Below are positions 17,814-25,623 of a stretch of 64,000 bases of DNA, piece after piece. The position numbers and the translations under genes were made by a program. The notes below the pieces were generated by a model. The model was not told where the DNA came from. It saw only the letters and a program-made list of their open reading frames with translations, and did no database searches. The DNA comes from Desulfobaculum bizertense DSM 18034. Its GTDB lineage: Bacteria > Desulfobacterota > Desulfovibrionia > Desulfovibrionales > Desulfovibrionaceae. Position 1 is the first letter of the stretch; every line of letters begins with the position of its first letter. The stretch covers positions 124,001 to 188,000 of the forward strand of contig NZ_FUYA01000005.1 in the NCBI RefSeq assembly GCF_900167065.1, written 5' to 3'.

Positions 17814-18635
17814 ATGTCCACAAAACTGATTAAAGCGCGCACCAAGATATCCGGCATTTCCCGGTATCTGAAGCAGAAAAAACTTCTTCCTGCCATTGTG
17901 AGTCTCCATGATGCCCTGCGCATCATTCTTGAGACGCCGCTTATGGCTCATGAAAAGAAGGAATTTCGTCTTGCGCTAGAACATGCACTCTATGCTCTCA
18001 ACAGCAATCCAGATTATAAACGCACCTGTGGAATAGTTCTGGAATACAAGGCAGGGCAAGAAAAAGCCTTGCTCAGAGTCCTGGCGGGCATACTTGAAGA
18101 CCTGCAGGACAGCTCTGTTGAAGAAGCCAAAGAGATGCTGGCCGCTTTGGAAAAACGCAAAGGCCTTGGCCTGACGCGTGGCGAGGAGCTTTTAAAGCTC
18201 GGCAAAACCAAAGAGGCCCGGCACATCTTTGACCAGCTTATTCTTCAGTTTGCTGACGACACAGATCTCAAGACACAGATCGCAGAGATGCTGCTGAAAG
18301 CTGGAAAACTGGAAGATGCTTTGCATTACCTCACTCAGGCCCTCAAGGAATTCCCTGAGTCTGCCCATCTATACAACAGAGTGGGCATGGTTCTGCGCAA
18401 GCTGACCCGGTTTGAAATGTCAGAAAAATATTACGCCAAGGCGCTGAAACTGGCCAAGGAAGATCCTGGGCTGTATTTCAACATTGGGCGCCTCTACATT
18501 GACTGGAAAAAATGGGACAAGGTGGCGCGCGTCGCCTCCGTTGCTCTCAAGATTTCGCCAGACTTTGAAGAAGCGCAAAAGATGTATGCCTTTGCGCAGA
18601 AAAAAATCAAAAAGGCCGCGGCTCGAAACGATTAG
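17814..18635 (+). CDS. Tetratricopeptide-repeat protein
   Basis: This is a soluble helical protein of 273 residues. Helical pairs of TPR type are visible from about residue 125 to the end, for example LLKAGKLEDALHYLTQALKE and RFEMSEKYYAKALKLAKEDP. The N-terminal 120 residues are basic and helical (KLIKARTKISGISRYLKQKK). Without a recognised catalytic domain it is likely a scaffold or partner protein. I chose ATG 17814 (preceded by AGAAAGAG) over an in-frame TTG seven codons upstream. The stop codon lies in the loop of the terminator that follows. Confidence 0.8.
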   Translation: MSTKLIKARTKISGISRYLKQKKLLPAIVSLHDALRIILETPLMAHEKKEFRLALEHALYALNSNPDYKRTCGIVLEYKAGQEKALLRVLAGILEDLQDSSVEEAKEMLAALEKRKGLGLTRGEELLKLGKTKEARHIFDQLILQFADDTDLKTQIAEMLLKAGKLEDALHYLTQALKEFPESAHLYNRVGMVLRKLTRFEMSEKYYAKALKLAKEDPGLYFNIGRLYIDWKKWDKVARVASVALKISPDFEEAQKMYAFAQKKIKKAAARND

Positions 18636-18661
18636 TGTTTCGGGCCACGGCCCTTCTTTTT
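18614..18661. terminator. Bidirectional terminator that spans the TPR stop codon
   Basis: A long stem pairs 18614-18629 with 18637-18652, about 16 pairs with one wobble and one mismatch, and the TAG stop codon sits in the loop. T-rich sequence follows on the plus strand. On the minus strand the opposite flank is also T-rich, so it can also end the galE transcript. Confidence 0.85.
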
Positions 18662-18688
18662 GCCATATTCTGGCACGTTCAAAATTTT

Positions 18689-19675
18689 CTACGCGTCTTT
18701 TCGGCTCAAATGCCAGCGCCATGCAGTCTGCACAATGGTGTCGATATCCGTATATTTTGGTTCCCAGCCAAGAACGCTCTGCGCCTTGGTCGATGTCGCA
18801 ACCAGACGTGCAGGGTCCCCTGCCCGACGAACGGCATTTTCATACGGCACGGCCACACCACCAGCACGGTGCACAGCCTCAATGATTTCCAGCACACTAT
18901 TCCCTGTTCCGGTGCCCAAGTTCAAGGCAGTACTCTTACCGCCATCCAGCAAGTAACGCACTGACGCAACATGTGCCTGCGCCAAATCACTGACATGCAC
19001 ATAATCACGAACACAGGTTCCATCAGGAGTATCATAATCCTGACCAAAAACTTTCAGATGCCCACGGGTCTTGAGTGCTGAGCCAATTGCCAGCGGCACA
19101 AGATGAGTTTCTGGATTATGCGCCTCGCCAATGCCCCCATCCGGGTCTGCTCCCGCAGCATTAAAATACCGCAAGGCCACATGATGCGTGCCGTAGGCAG
19201 GATCAAAATCCGCCATAATCTGCTCCATCATGAGCTTTGTGCGGCCGTACGGGTTAATCGGGTTCAGGGGATGATCTTCCCGAATAGGTGTCTGCTCCGG
19301 GGTTCCATACACAGCAGCAGAACTGGAAAACACAATGTTTGGGCAATTGCCACGCTGCATGGCTCGCAGCAGGCAGAGTGTTCCCCAGACATTGTTGTCA
19401 TAAAACGTAGCCGGATCAGCCACAGACTCACCGACTTCAATAAACGCCGCAAAATGAATAACCGCAGCCGGACGATATTTCTCAAAAGTCGCAGTCATGG
19501 CGTCGACATCTCGAATATCCGCCTTGACCAAGGGACCCCACTGCACAGCCCACTCATGACCACGGACCATGCTGTCCACCGTGACCGGCTCAAAGCCCAC
19601 CGCGGAGAGCGCCTTGCAGGTATGGCTTCCGATGTATCCCGCACCACCTGTCACAAGAATCCTGGTTCGTTCCAT
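18689..19675 (-). CDS. galE: UDP-glucose 4-epimerase
   Basis: This 328-residue short-chain dehydrogenase-type enzyme interconverts UDP-glucose and UDP-galactose for exopolysaccharide and LPS sugars. The NAD-binding GGAGYIGSHTCKAL, the catalytic Ser/Tyr-Lys pattern (SSSAAVYG and NPYGRTKLMME) and the YFNAAGADPDGGIGE motif are diagnostic. It begins 35 bases after pdxA on the same strand and probably shares its transcript. Specificity could extend to UDP-GlcNAc, which cannot be resolved here. Confidence 0.95.
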   Translation of the reverse strand: MERTRILVTGGAGYIGSHTCKALSAVGFEPVTVDSMVRGHEWAVQWGPLVKADIRDVDAMTATFEKYRPAAVIHFAAFIEVGESVADPATFYDNNVWGTLCLLRAMQRGNCPNIVFSSSAAVYGTPEQTPIREDHPLNPINPYGRTKLMMEQIMADFDPAYGTHHVALRYFNAAGADPDGGIGEAHNPETHLVPLAIGSALKTRGHLKVFGQDYDTPDGTCVRDYVHVSDLAQAHVASVRYLLDGGKSTALNLGTGTGNSVLEIIEAVHRAGGVAVPYENAVRRAGDPARLVATSTKAQSVLGWEPKYTDIDTIVQTAWRWHLSRKDA

Positions 19676-19710
19676 AACATCCTCTCGCTAAGGCGTGTCG
19701 CGTTCTGCGG

Positions 19711-20709
19711 CTACGCGTTTTTTGCAGCAATCAACTTTTCTGCCCAGTCAAACGCTGCGTGAAAACTTCCCAGATCGGCGCAGTCTTTTCCTGTAATGTC
19801 ATAGCCTGTGCCGTGATCTACAGATGTGCGCACCACAGGCAGTCCAAGCGTAACATTCACCGCTTCGGAAAAATGCAAAAGCTTCAGCGGTCCAAGTCCC
19901 TGATCGTGATACATGGCAAGCACGGCAGAATATTTGCCCTGCGCTGCAAAATAAAAAAGAGTATCCGCCGGAAGCGGACCAACAACAGAAATCCCTTTGC
20001 GTTTCGCCTCTTCCACGGCAGGAGCAATAATCTCTTCTTCCTCGTGCCCAATCTTTCCGGATTCACCAGCATGAGGATTGAGACCGCACACCGCAATGGG
20101 AGCGCCTGCACAGCCCAGAGCCTTGACCAGCTCATCTGTCAGCTCAAGGCAGCGCAAGACTCGCTCATGCGTAACTCCAGCAGGAACATCAGCAAGCTTG
20201 GGGTGCGTTGTCACAAGGCTCACCTTGAGGCGTGGCCCACCAAGATGCATGCAGATATTGTCTCGTCCGGGGCCGAGGCGCTCTGCAAAAAATTCTGTAT
20301 GCCCCGGGAAATCAAATCCCGCATCCTGAAGCATAGCCTTATTCAAAGGACAGGTCACAACACCCTGCGCCTGACCACTCTTCAGCAGCTCGCAAACGAG
20401 TTCCAGAGTCAGCCCCGCGGCGCGACCACCTTCAACATGAGGTTCACCGGGGTGCATTTCAAACTGCTCCAGTCCCTTGGGGACCAGCAGTCCTATTTTC
20501 CCCTCTGTCTCATCAGCAACATGTTCAATTTTCTTCCAGAACTGAGGAAGCCCCAGACGCTTGGCATGATATGCAAGCGACGGTTCTGGACCGACCAAGA
20601 CGGGACGAGATGTACAGGCCCGCTCACCATTGCCCAAACTGCGACAAACGAGTTCGGGACCAAGACCATTTGGATCACCAAGAGTGACGAGAAGAGTTTG
20701 TTCTGACAT
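19711..20709 (-). CDS. pdxA: 4-hydroxythreonine-4-phosphate dehydrogenase
   Basis: This 332-residue NAD-dependent metalloenzyme belongs to the DXP-dependent pyridoxal phosphate pathway. GDPNGLGPEL at the start, TCPLNKAMLQDAGFDFPGHT, VCGLNPHAGESGKIGHEE with its metal ligands, and MYHDQGLGPLK are recognised. It is the first gene of a pdxA-galE pair. It lies directly after a terminator at 20725-20769, which separates it from the glycogen genes upstream, and no clear ribosome-binding site precedes the ATG. Confidence 0.95.
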   Translation of the reverse strand: MSEQTLLVTLGDPNGLGPELVCRSLGNGERACTSRPVLVGPEPSLAYHAKRLGLPQFWKKIEHVADETEGKIGLLVPKGLEQFEMHPGEPHVEGGRAAGLTLELVCELLKSGQAQGVVTCPLNKAMLQDAGFDFPGHTEFFAERLGPGRDNICMHLGGPRLKVSLVTTHPKLADVPAGVTHERVLRCLELTDELVKALGCAGAPIAVCGLNPHAGESGKIGHEEEEIIAPAVEEAKRKGISVVGPLPADTLFYFAAQGKYSAVLAMYHDQGLGPLKLLHFSEAVNVTLGLPVVRTSVDHGTGYDITGKDCADLGSFHAAFDWAEKLIAAKNA

Positions 20710-20724
20710 AACAATCGCTTTGTA

Positions 20725-20769
20725 ATAAAAGGAAGGCCCACAGTCCAGAATTGCTTCCGAATGTGGGCC
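20725..20769 (-). terminator. Terminator after the glycogen-binding protein gene
   Basis: GGCCCACA (20735-20742) pairs with TGTGGGCC (20762-20769). On the minus strand it is followed by a T-rich tail. It ends the NUDIX-glgA-CBM48 transcript 28 bases past the last stop codon. Confidence 0.8.
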
Positions 20770-20796
20770 ACCGCGTGTTGAGGGGAAATTAGAAAA

Positions 20797-21105
20797 CTAT
20801 GTCGTAACAACGGAGTTTTCGCAGTTACCAAACATGCTCCACACGTAGGTGTCTGCGCTCCAGTCGTTTTCCCAACGGCACGTATCCACAAGATACCGGT
20901 ACTGGTATGAGCGCCCCTGCGCGAGATCGATGGTGGCATGATATTCACCGCTTTTCAGCTTGCGCATTGGGGTTGCTTCCGGGTTCCAGTCGTTAAAATC
21001 GCCGACCAAACTCACGCACTGCGCTCCTTCTGCTGCCCCCCTGGGCAACGAAAAAGTCACCTTGCACACTGGCTTTGACCGGAGATAGCGCTTTTTCAGG
21101 GACAT
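20797..21105 (-). CDS. Glycogen-binding-domain protein (CBM48/AMPK-beta type)
   Basis: This small protein of 102 residues consists mainly of an early-set carbohydrate-binding module, seen in VSLVGDFNDWNPEATPM and SYQYRYLVDTCRWENDW. These are hallmarks of the AMPK-beta/isoamylase N-terminal glycogen-binding fold. The start is ATG 21105 with a GGAGG ribosome-binding site. The frame is open upstream, but that part overlaps glgA and lacks character. It follows glgA by 53 bases, so a role with glycogen synthase in binding glucan is likely. Confidence 0.85.
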   Translation of the reverse strand: MSLKKRYLRSKPVCKVTFSLPRGAAEGAQCVSLVGDFNDWNPEATPMRKLKSGEYHATIDLAQGRSYQYRYLVDTCRWENDWSADTYVWSMFGNCENSVVTT

Positions 21106-21158
21106 ACGCCAACCTCCATTACAGTTTGTTTCAGTATATCCTTTTTCTGTTTTTTTCC

Positions 21159-22649
21159 TCAAGACCTCTTTGTCTTTTCTGTTTGGACATCCTGTGTCAG
21201 CTCTTTTTGTGCGGCTGCATACACTGAAAAATATTCTCGCGCTGACTGGACCCAAGAAAAGCGTTTCCGCATGGCGCGCGCCCGAATCCTGTTCCACAGC
21301 ACCGGGCGTTCCCAGACACTCAACGCTTCCATCACGGCCCGCAAAAAGGAACTGGGATCACCAGCGCGGAACAAAAACCCTGTGCTTTCCGCATCCGGAT
21401 GCGCCCGAACAGTGTCCCGCAAGCCTCCCACAGAACTTGCCACGGGGACCGTTCCAAAACGAAGTGAATACATCTGAGTCAGACCACACGGCTCATACCG
21501 TGAAGGCATCAAAAACACATCCGTTCCAGCCTGAATCACGTGGGCCAGCTCTTCGGTATATCCAATACAGGCCGCAAATTTTCCCCGGTGCTCTTCCATC
21601 AGATTCTGGAGCTTCGCCTCAAGAGCAGGGTCACCCTCCCCCAAGACGACGACGCCAACACCAATCTTCATCAGCGCAGGCAAAATATCCACGAGGAGAT
21701 CAACGCCCTTCTGCCCCCGAAGCCGACCAATAAAGCCAAGGAGCGGGTATTTTGCAACGGCCGGGTCCAGCCCCAGCTTGTGAATAAGCCACTCCTTGCA
21801 GATACGCTTGCCCCGCATGTGTCCAACGGAAAAAGCATGAGGCAAAAAGCGATCATGCGTCGGGTCCCAGACGGTGTAGTCCGCACCATTTAAAATACCG
21901 GTGAGTGCATCCGCACGGTTTCGCAAAATACCGTCCAGGCCGCAGCCAAACTCTGGAGTTTGAATTTCTTTGGCATAGGACGGGCTGACCGTCGTGATCT
22001 GGTCAGCATAGGCAATGCCAGCCTTGAGCACGTTAAAATCACCAAAAAACTCGGCACCATCCAAATTCCATGCAGAATCTGGAAGGCCCGAGTTCCAAAA
22101 CAGGCGGGAAGAAAAACGTCCCTGAAAGGCAAGGTTGTGCAACGTCACAACCGTTCTGGTTGTGGCCCAAAACGGATCTGTCTGACGCCAAAAATGCACG
22201 TAGGCAGAAACAAGTGCGGCCTGCCAGTCATGCGCATGAATAATATCTGGAGCACGATCCAAATGTCGGCACCACTCAAGTGCGGCCCGACAAAAGAAAA
22301 TAAAGCGCTCACAATTATCAAAATAATCACCATAGGAAGAATTGTAATAGCCAAGACGGTCAAAGTATTCACTTCGATGAATGAAGTAGACAGTGACGCC
22401 CTGCTCCACGCCCTGGTACACCTGAGCCGTGATTGGTGCCCACGGATACCCCACAGGTATCCCAGAATGCACAAGGCGAAGCCGCTTCATCTCGGACATG
22501 TGCCCATAATGCGGGGTAATCACAGCAACCTGAGCACCCTGTCGCCGCTGCTCTGCGGGCAGAGCGCCCAAGACATCGGCAAGACCCCCGGTTTTTGAAA
22601 ATGGGTACATTTCTGACGCGATATGAACCACAAAAGGCATTGCGGTCAT
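21159..22649 (-). CDS. glgA: Glycogen synthase (ADP-glucose type)
   Basis: This 496-residue GT5 glycosyltransferase elongates alpha-1,4-glucan chains. The [13 protein letters not shown] substrate loop at the N-terminus, [23 protein letters not shown] and the C-terminal [20 protein letters not shown] with its catalytic Glu are recognised. Length fits the family. The start at 22649 (MTAMPF) or 22640 (MPFV) is uncertain by three codons. It lies 41 bases after a NUDIX gene and 53 bases before the glycogen-binding protein gene. Confidence 0.95.
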   Translation of the reverse strand: MTAMPFVVHIASEMYPFSKTGGLADVLGALPAEQRRQGAQVAVITPHYGHMSEMKRLRLVHSGIPVGYPWAPITAQVYQGVEQGVTVYFIHRSEYFDRLGYYNSSYGDYFDNCERFIFFCRAALEWCRHLDRAPDIIHAHDWQAALVSAYVHFWRQTDPFWATTRTVVTLHNLAFQGRFSSRLFWNSGLPDSAWNLDGAEFFGDFNVLKAGIAYADQITTVSPSYAKEIQTPEFGCGLDGILRNRADALTGILNGADYTVWDPTHDRFLPHAFSVGHMRGKRICKEWLIHKLGLDPAVAKYPLLGFIGRLRGQKGVDLLVDILPALMKIGVGVVVLGEGDPALEAKLQNLMEEHRGKFAACIGYTEELAHVIQAGTDVFLMPSRYEPCGLTQMYSLRFGTVPVASSVGGLRDTVRAHPDAESTGFLFRAGDPSSFLRAVMEALSVWERPVLWNRIRARAMRKRFSWVQSAREYFSVYAAAQKELTQDVQTEKTKRS

Positions 22650-22690
22650 AGGAAATGCCTCTCCTAGGAAAGAAGGTCCTTTCTGAAAAT

Positions 22691-23155
22691 CTACACTACT
22701 CCACCCCGAGCATCGAGCCAGCGCCAGAAATCCTGAAGAATTGTGGCGTGATCAAAGGCTATGCTTTCAGGAAGCTTGCCACGCTGGAAAAACCGGGCTT
22801 CTCCAGCATCGTCCCCGGCACACAGAGCATCAGGATCTTCTGTACTCCCAATAAAAACAACACTCATAGTGTGCATTCGAGGGTCACGCTTTGGATCAGA
22901 ATACACACCAAGCATCCCCTGTATCGTCACGTCAAGGTCTGTTTCTTCCTTCATTTCACGAACAACAGCCTGCTCGACTGTCTCTCCACAATCCACAAAG
23001 CCACCGGGAAGTGCCCAGCCATACGGTGGATTCTTTCTCTTGATGAGCACAACACCCTTACCCTGCTGATAAATAAGCATATCAACAGTCGGGACGGGGT
23101 TGCAGTATGTTTCAAACGTCTTGCCACAGTGCGGGCACGTCACATCTTTATACAT
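22691..23155 (-). CDS. NUDIX hydrolase with N-terminal zinc ribbon
   Basis: This 154-residue protein begins with a CPHC motif ([14 protein letters not shown]), which looks like a small zinc ribbon. A NUDIX box follows, [20 protein letters not shown] then ETDL, in which the usual final Gly of the box is Asp. The family hydrolyses nucleoside diphosphates linked to other moieties, and ADP-glucose or ADP-ribose compounds are possible here given its place in front of glgA. That link is inference. It is first in the minus-strand glycogen group, and its leader holds several repeats. Confidence 0.85.
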   Translation of the reverse strand: MYKDVTCPHCGKTFETYCNPVPTVDMLIYQQGKGVVLIKRKNPPYGWALPGGFVDCGETVEQAVVREMKEETDLDVTIQGMLGVYSDPKRDPRMHTMSVVFIGSTEDPDALCAGDDAGEARFFQRGKLPESIAFDHATILQDFWRWLDARGGVV

Positions 23156-23359
23156 TATTCAACCTGTATTGTATCTTTTGTATTGCACGTTTGTATCGTG
23201 TTTATAACAAGACGCCAGTCTCTTGGCGTTCTCTTTTGTCATAAGACAAGTCGGCACCTAAAACAAGGCACTCTCTTTATTACATAAAAAGAACATCAAA
23301 GGAAATGAAGAATGGACTTTGGGGAGGGGCGCGCGAAAGACACGCTCAGAAAAGAGAAA

Positions 23360-23391
23360 CCGGCTTACCGGGGCGCAACCCGATAAGCCGG
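23360..23391. repeat. GC-rich hairpin in a gene-free gap
   Basis: Arms 23360-23372 and 23379-23391 pair, apart from one mismatch, in 13 positions. The flank is moderately T-rich on the minus strand, so it could be a terminator of an unseen minus-strand transcript. Confidence 0.45.
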
Positions 23392-23542
23392 CTTCTGCAA
23401 AACAAAGAAGGATGCTTTTTATGTAGCAAAGGGCGGGCCAAAACTCTGAGCAGTGTGTGATTTATTTTATTATTCATGTATTCCAGATAGTTATACAGCA
23501 TTCTTTTTCTCCATCCCACACTCAAATCCTCACGCCGAGGTA

Positions 23543-23603
23543 AAAAATTTTAAACCTTCCCTTCTCAAGGCCCCCTGCCCGCGGTCCAGTGTTTAAAATT
23601 TTT
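23543..23603. repeat. Perfect 13-base A/T-rich inverted repeat
   Basis: AAAAATTTTAAAC (23543-23555) is the exact reverse complement of 23591-23603, with a 35-base GC-rich spacer in between. It sits in a gene-free gap. Confidence 0.55.
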
Positions 23604-23730
23604 AACCCCAAAAAGAATAAAAACCCGCGCGCCTTCCTTCTCCATCCCCAAAAACTGCGAAGCAAGGCCCGCAAAGCATTCGCTCGCTCTCTGTAATGCT
23701 AAGACCTCACAATTTCAGGATGATTTTCGC

Positions 23731-23768
23731 AAAAAAAAGGCACGCAGAGGAGACATATCTCTGCGTGC
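23731..23768 (-). terminator. Terminator after the Sua5-type gene
   Basis: GCACGCAGAG (23740-23749) pairs perfectly with CTCTGCGTGC (23759-23768). On the minus strand it is followed by a run of eight T. It ends the trmH-sua5 pair. Confidence 0.9.
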
Positions 23769-23798
23769 GTTCTGTTCTTGGCTGCGTTGTTCAAAAAA

Positions 23799-24425
23799 TT
23801 ATACTGTCTGAATGACAAATCCCTCGGCCTCAAGCGCAGCTTTGGAGATTGCCCCCTCGCGGTGCAAAACAAGCACGCCAGGCTCGGCAAACGCAATCAC
23901 CGTCGAAGGCTCCCCTCCGCCGGGCCACGGCTCGGAGCGAAAAACATAGGAAACGCTCTGACACAGAGCCTTGGACAGGGCGTCTGGTCGTGCAACCGAT
24001 GGCTCACCGCTCAGGTTTGCGCTTGTGGCGACCAGCGGACGTCCAAGCTCACGCGACAGCCGGGCCGCAACAGGATGCGGGGTCACACGAACGGATGTCG
24101 TTCCCTCGGCGTCCTGAACCTCACGGGGCAGCCCCTCGCGTGCAGGGACAATAACAGAAAGCGGACCGGGCCAAAAACGGCGGGCCAGTTTCTCCAAATC
24201 CTCTGAATGCCAGTCAGTCACCTGCGAAAGCTGGGACGCATCACCAATAAGCACAGGCAAGGGCTTGGCGTGACTGCGTTTCTTAAAGGCATAAACCCGT
24301 GCAGCGGCTTCGGCACAGAACGCATCGCAGCCAATGGCATACAAGGTTTCCGTGGGATAAATTATCACATCCCCACGGCGCAAAGCCTCACAGGCTTTTT
24401 CAAATTCATGATCTACTTGGTGCAC
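23799..24425 (-). CDS. L-threonylcarbamoyladenylate synthase (Sua5/YrdC family)
   Basis: This 208-residue protein makes threonylcarbamoyl-AMP, the intermediate for the t6A37 tRNA modification. The YrdC fold is seen in GGDVIIYPTETLYAIG-type residues 18-31 (PTETLYAIGCDAF), KKRSHAKPLPVLIGD and SANLSGEPS. There is no C-terminal Sua5 extension, so it is of the short YrdC/TsaC type. It overlaps trmH by 13 bases, so both are tRNA-modification genes on one transcript. Confidence 0.9.
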   Translation of the reverse strand: MHQVDHEFEKACEALRRGDVIIYPTETLYAIGCDAFCAEAAARVYAFKKRSHAKPLPVLIGDASQLSQVTDWHSEDLEKLARRFWPGPLSVIVPAREGLPREVQDAEGTTSVRVTPHPVAARLSRELGRPLVATSANLSGEPSVARPDALSKALCQSVSYVFRSEPWPGGGEPSTVIAFAEPGVLVLHREGAISKAALEAEGFVIQTV

Positions 24426-25012
24426 CAGTCTTCCACCATTGCGTCAACAGTCTTCGCATCAAAAGACGGTGTGTTGTACATCCCCGCAGCCTGTCGCTGA
24501 CGAAATGCCTCATACAGGGTCAGGGCAGCAGCAACTGAAACATTCAGGCTCTGGACCATGCCCTGCATGGGGATATAAATCTGGTCAGGAGCAAGCTCCT
24601 CCAGCTCGGTATCCACACCACGATGCTCGTTGCCCAAAATAATTGTTGTGGGCTTGGTCAGGTCATAATCAAAAAGCGGGCGGGCACGCTCAGAAAACCC
24701 TGTCGACAAAATCTGATGTCCTGCATCACGAAGCCCCTGAATCATAACTTTGGGGTCCGAGTGCCGTTCCATATCAATCCACTTCTTGGCAGATGCAGAA
24801 GACTTTTTCCCAAGATTAGGAAATGTGTTATCAGTGTAGTATAAATGCACTTTCTGAACACCAAACGCATCACAACTCCGAAGGATTGCTGACACGTTAT
24901 GTGGATCCCAGATATTTGCCATTACAAGCGAAAGATCACTTTGCCTGCGTTCAATAACAGAACGCATCCGAGCCTTACGCTCTGGCGTACGACAGTGAGC
25001 TATCTTTTTCAT
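24413..25012 (-). CDS. trmH: tRNA (guanosine-18-2'-O)-methyltransferase TrmH (SpoU family)
   Basis: This 199-residue knotted SPOUT methyltransferase modifies guanosine 18 of tRNA. The SpoU patterns are visible as DPHNVSAILRSCDAFGVQKV, ILGNEHRGVDTEL and IPMQGMVQSLNVSVAAALTL, followed by YEAFRQRQAAGMY. The C-terminus closely follows enterobacterial TrmH. The start is ATG 25012 because a GAGGGA ribosome-binding site precedes it. ATG 25024 is possible. It overlaps the Sua5-type gene by 13 bases. Confidence 0.88.
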   Translation of the reverse strand: MKKIAHCRTPERKARMRSVIERRQSDLSLVMANIWDPHNVSAILRSCDAFGVQKVHLYYTDNTFPNLGKKSSASAKKWIDMERHSDPKVMIQGLRDAGHQILSTGFSERARPLFDYDLTKPTTIILGNEHRGVDTELEELAPDQIYIPMQGMVQSLNVSVAAALTLYEAFRQRQAAGMYNTPSFDAKTVDAMVEDWCTK

Positions 25013-25623
25013 GAGTTCCCTCATCGTAAGAATTCTGAACAGGATGGCCGCTTTTCGTGTGAGGGGGTCAATACACGTTTTTGCCCCAAAGGGAAAGGTA
25101 CACAAAAGAGGCCAATTTCACACCCGCCAAACGCGAATTTTCTTCGATTTTCACTCAAAAAACCAAAGTATCGCCCGCGCGATAGTTTATTTTTTCACAA
25201 CTTCAAAAACCCTCTAAAATGCTACGAATATTCTAGGTCGAAGAAAAAAACCAGCATTCTACAATTGCTTTTTTTCTCATTAACTGCCAAAAGAATTTCA
25301 CCGCCAATTGTTCTCTTTTTCTCAAGGACGTGCAGATGCCAGTTTTTTCCGGCAGCTGTGCGCAAAACAGGTCCGAGAACAAACGCTCCGCATTCCGCCA
25401 AGTGCACGAGCTGTTCTCATGGTGCTGGTCCGCCCCAGCGCCACTCTCTTGGTTTTTGCCAGCGTGCAGGCCCTGTTTTCAATATTTGCACAAGCACGCA
25501 ACCGGGGTTTCTCCGTAAAGAATTCCCCCTTGAGAATATATGACCAGTTGGACCGGCAAACGACGACTGTTTGCTTGGCCACCCCTCTAATGATTGCTGT
25601 TTTTCTAAAAACGGAGGAAATCG
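25013..25623. other. Intergenic region, 611 bases, divergent promoters expected
   Basis: This gap lies between divergent trmH and the SLC13 gene. It is AT-rich in its first half. I see no supported open reading frame, tRNA or clear promoter boxes. A GCAAAC/GTTTGC hairpin lies at 25556-25574, 50 bases before the permease start, in its likely leader. The permease ribosome-binding site is GGAGGA. Confidence 0.5.

Larger units (their letters stand above)
23156..23730. other. Intergenic region, 575 bases, no gene seen
   Basis: This AT-rich gap separates the NUDIX gene from the Sua5 terminator. It shows no supported open reading frame or tRNA. It contains four TGTAT repeats near 23165-23196, a 13-base-arm palindromic hairpin at 23360-23391, and an A/T-rich inverted repeat at 23543-23603. 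It must hold the promoter of the minus-strand NUDIX-glgA group. I could not identify convincing -35 and -10 boxes. Confidence 0.5.

Noticed and set aside
16632-17951. A long minus-strand open frame opposite carA
   Set aside because: carA is certain, and the antisense product has no recognised motifs or ribosome-binding site.
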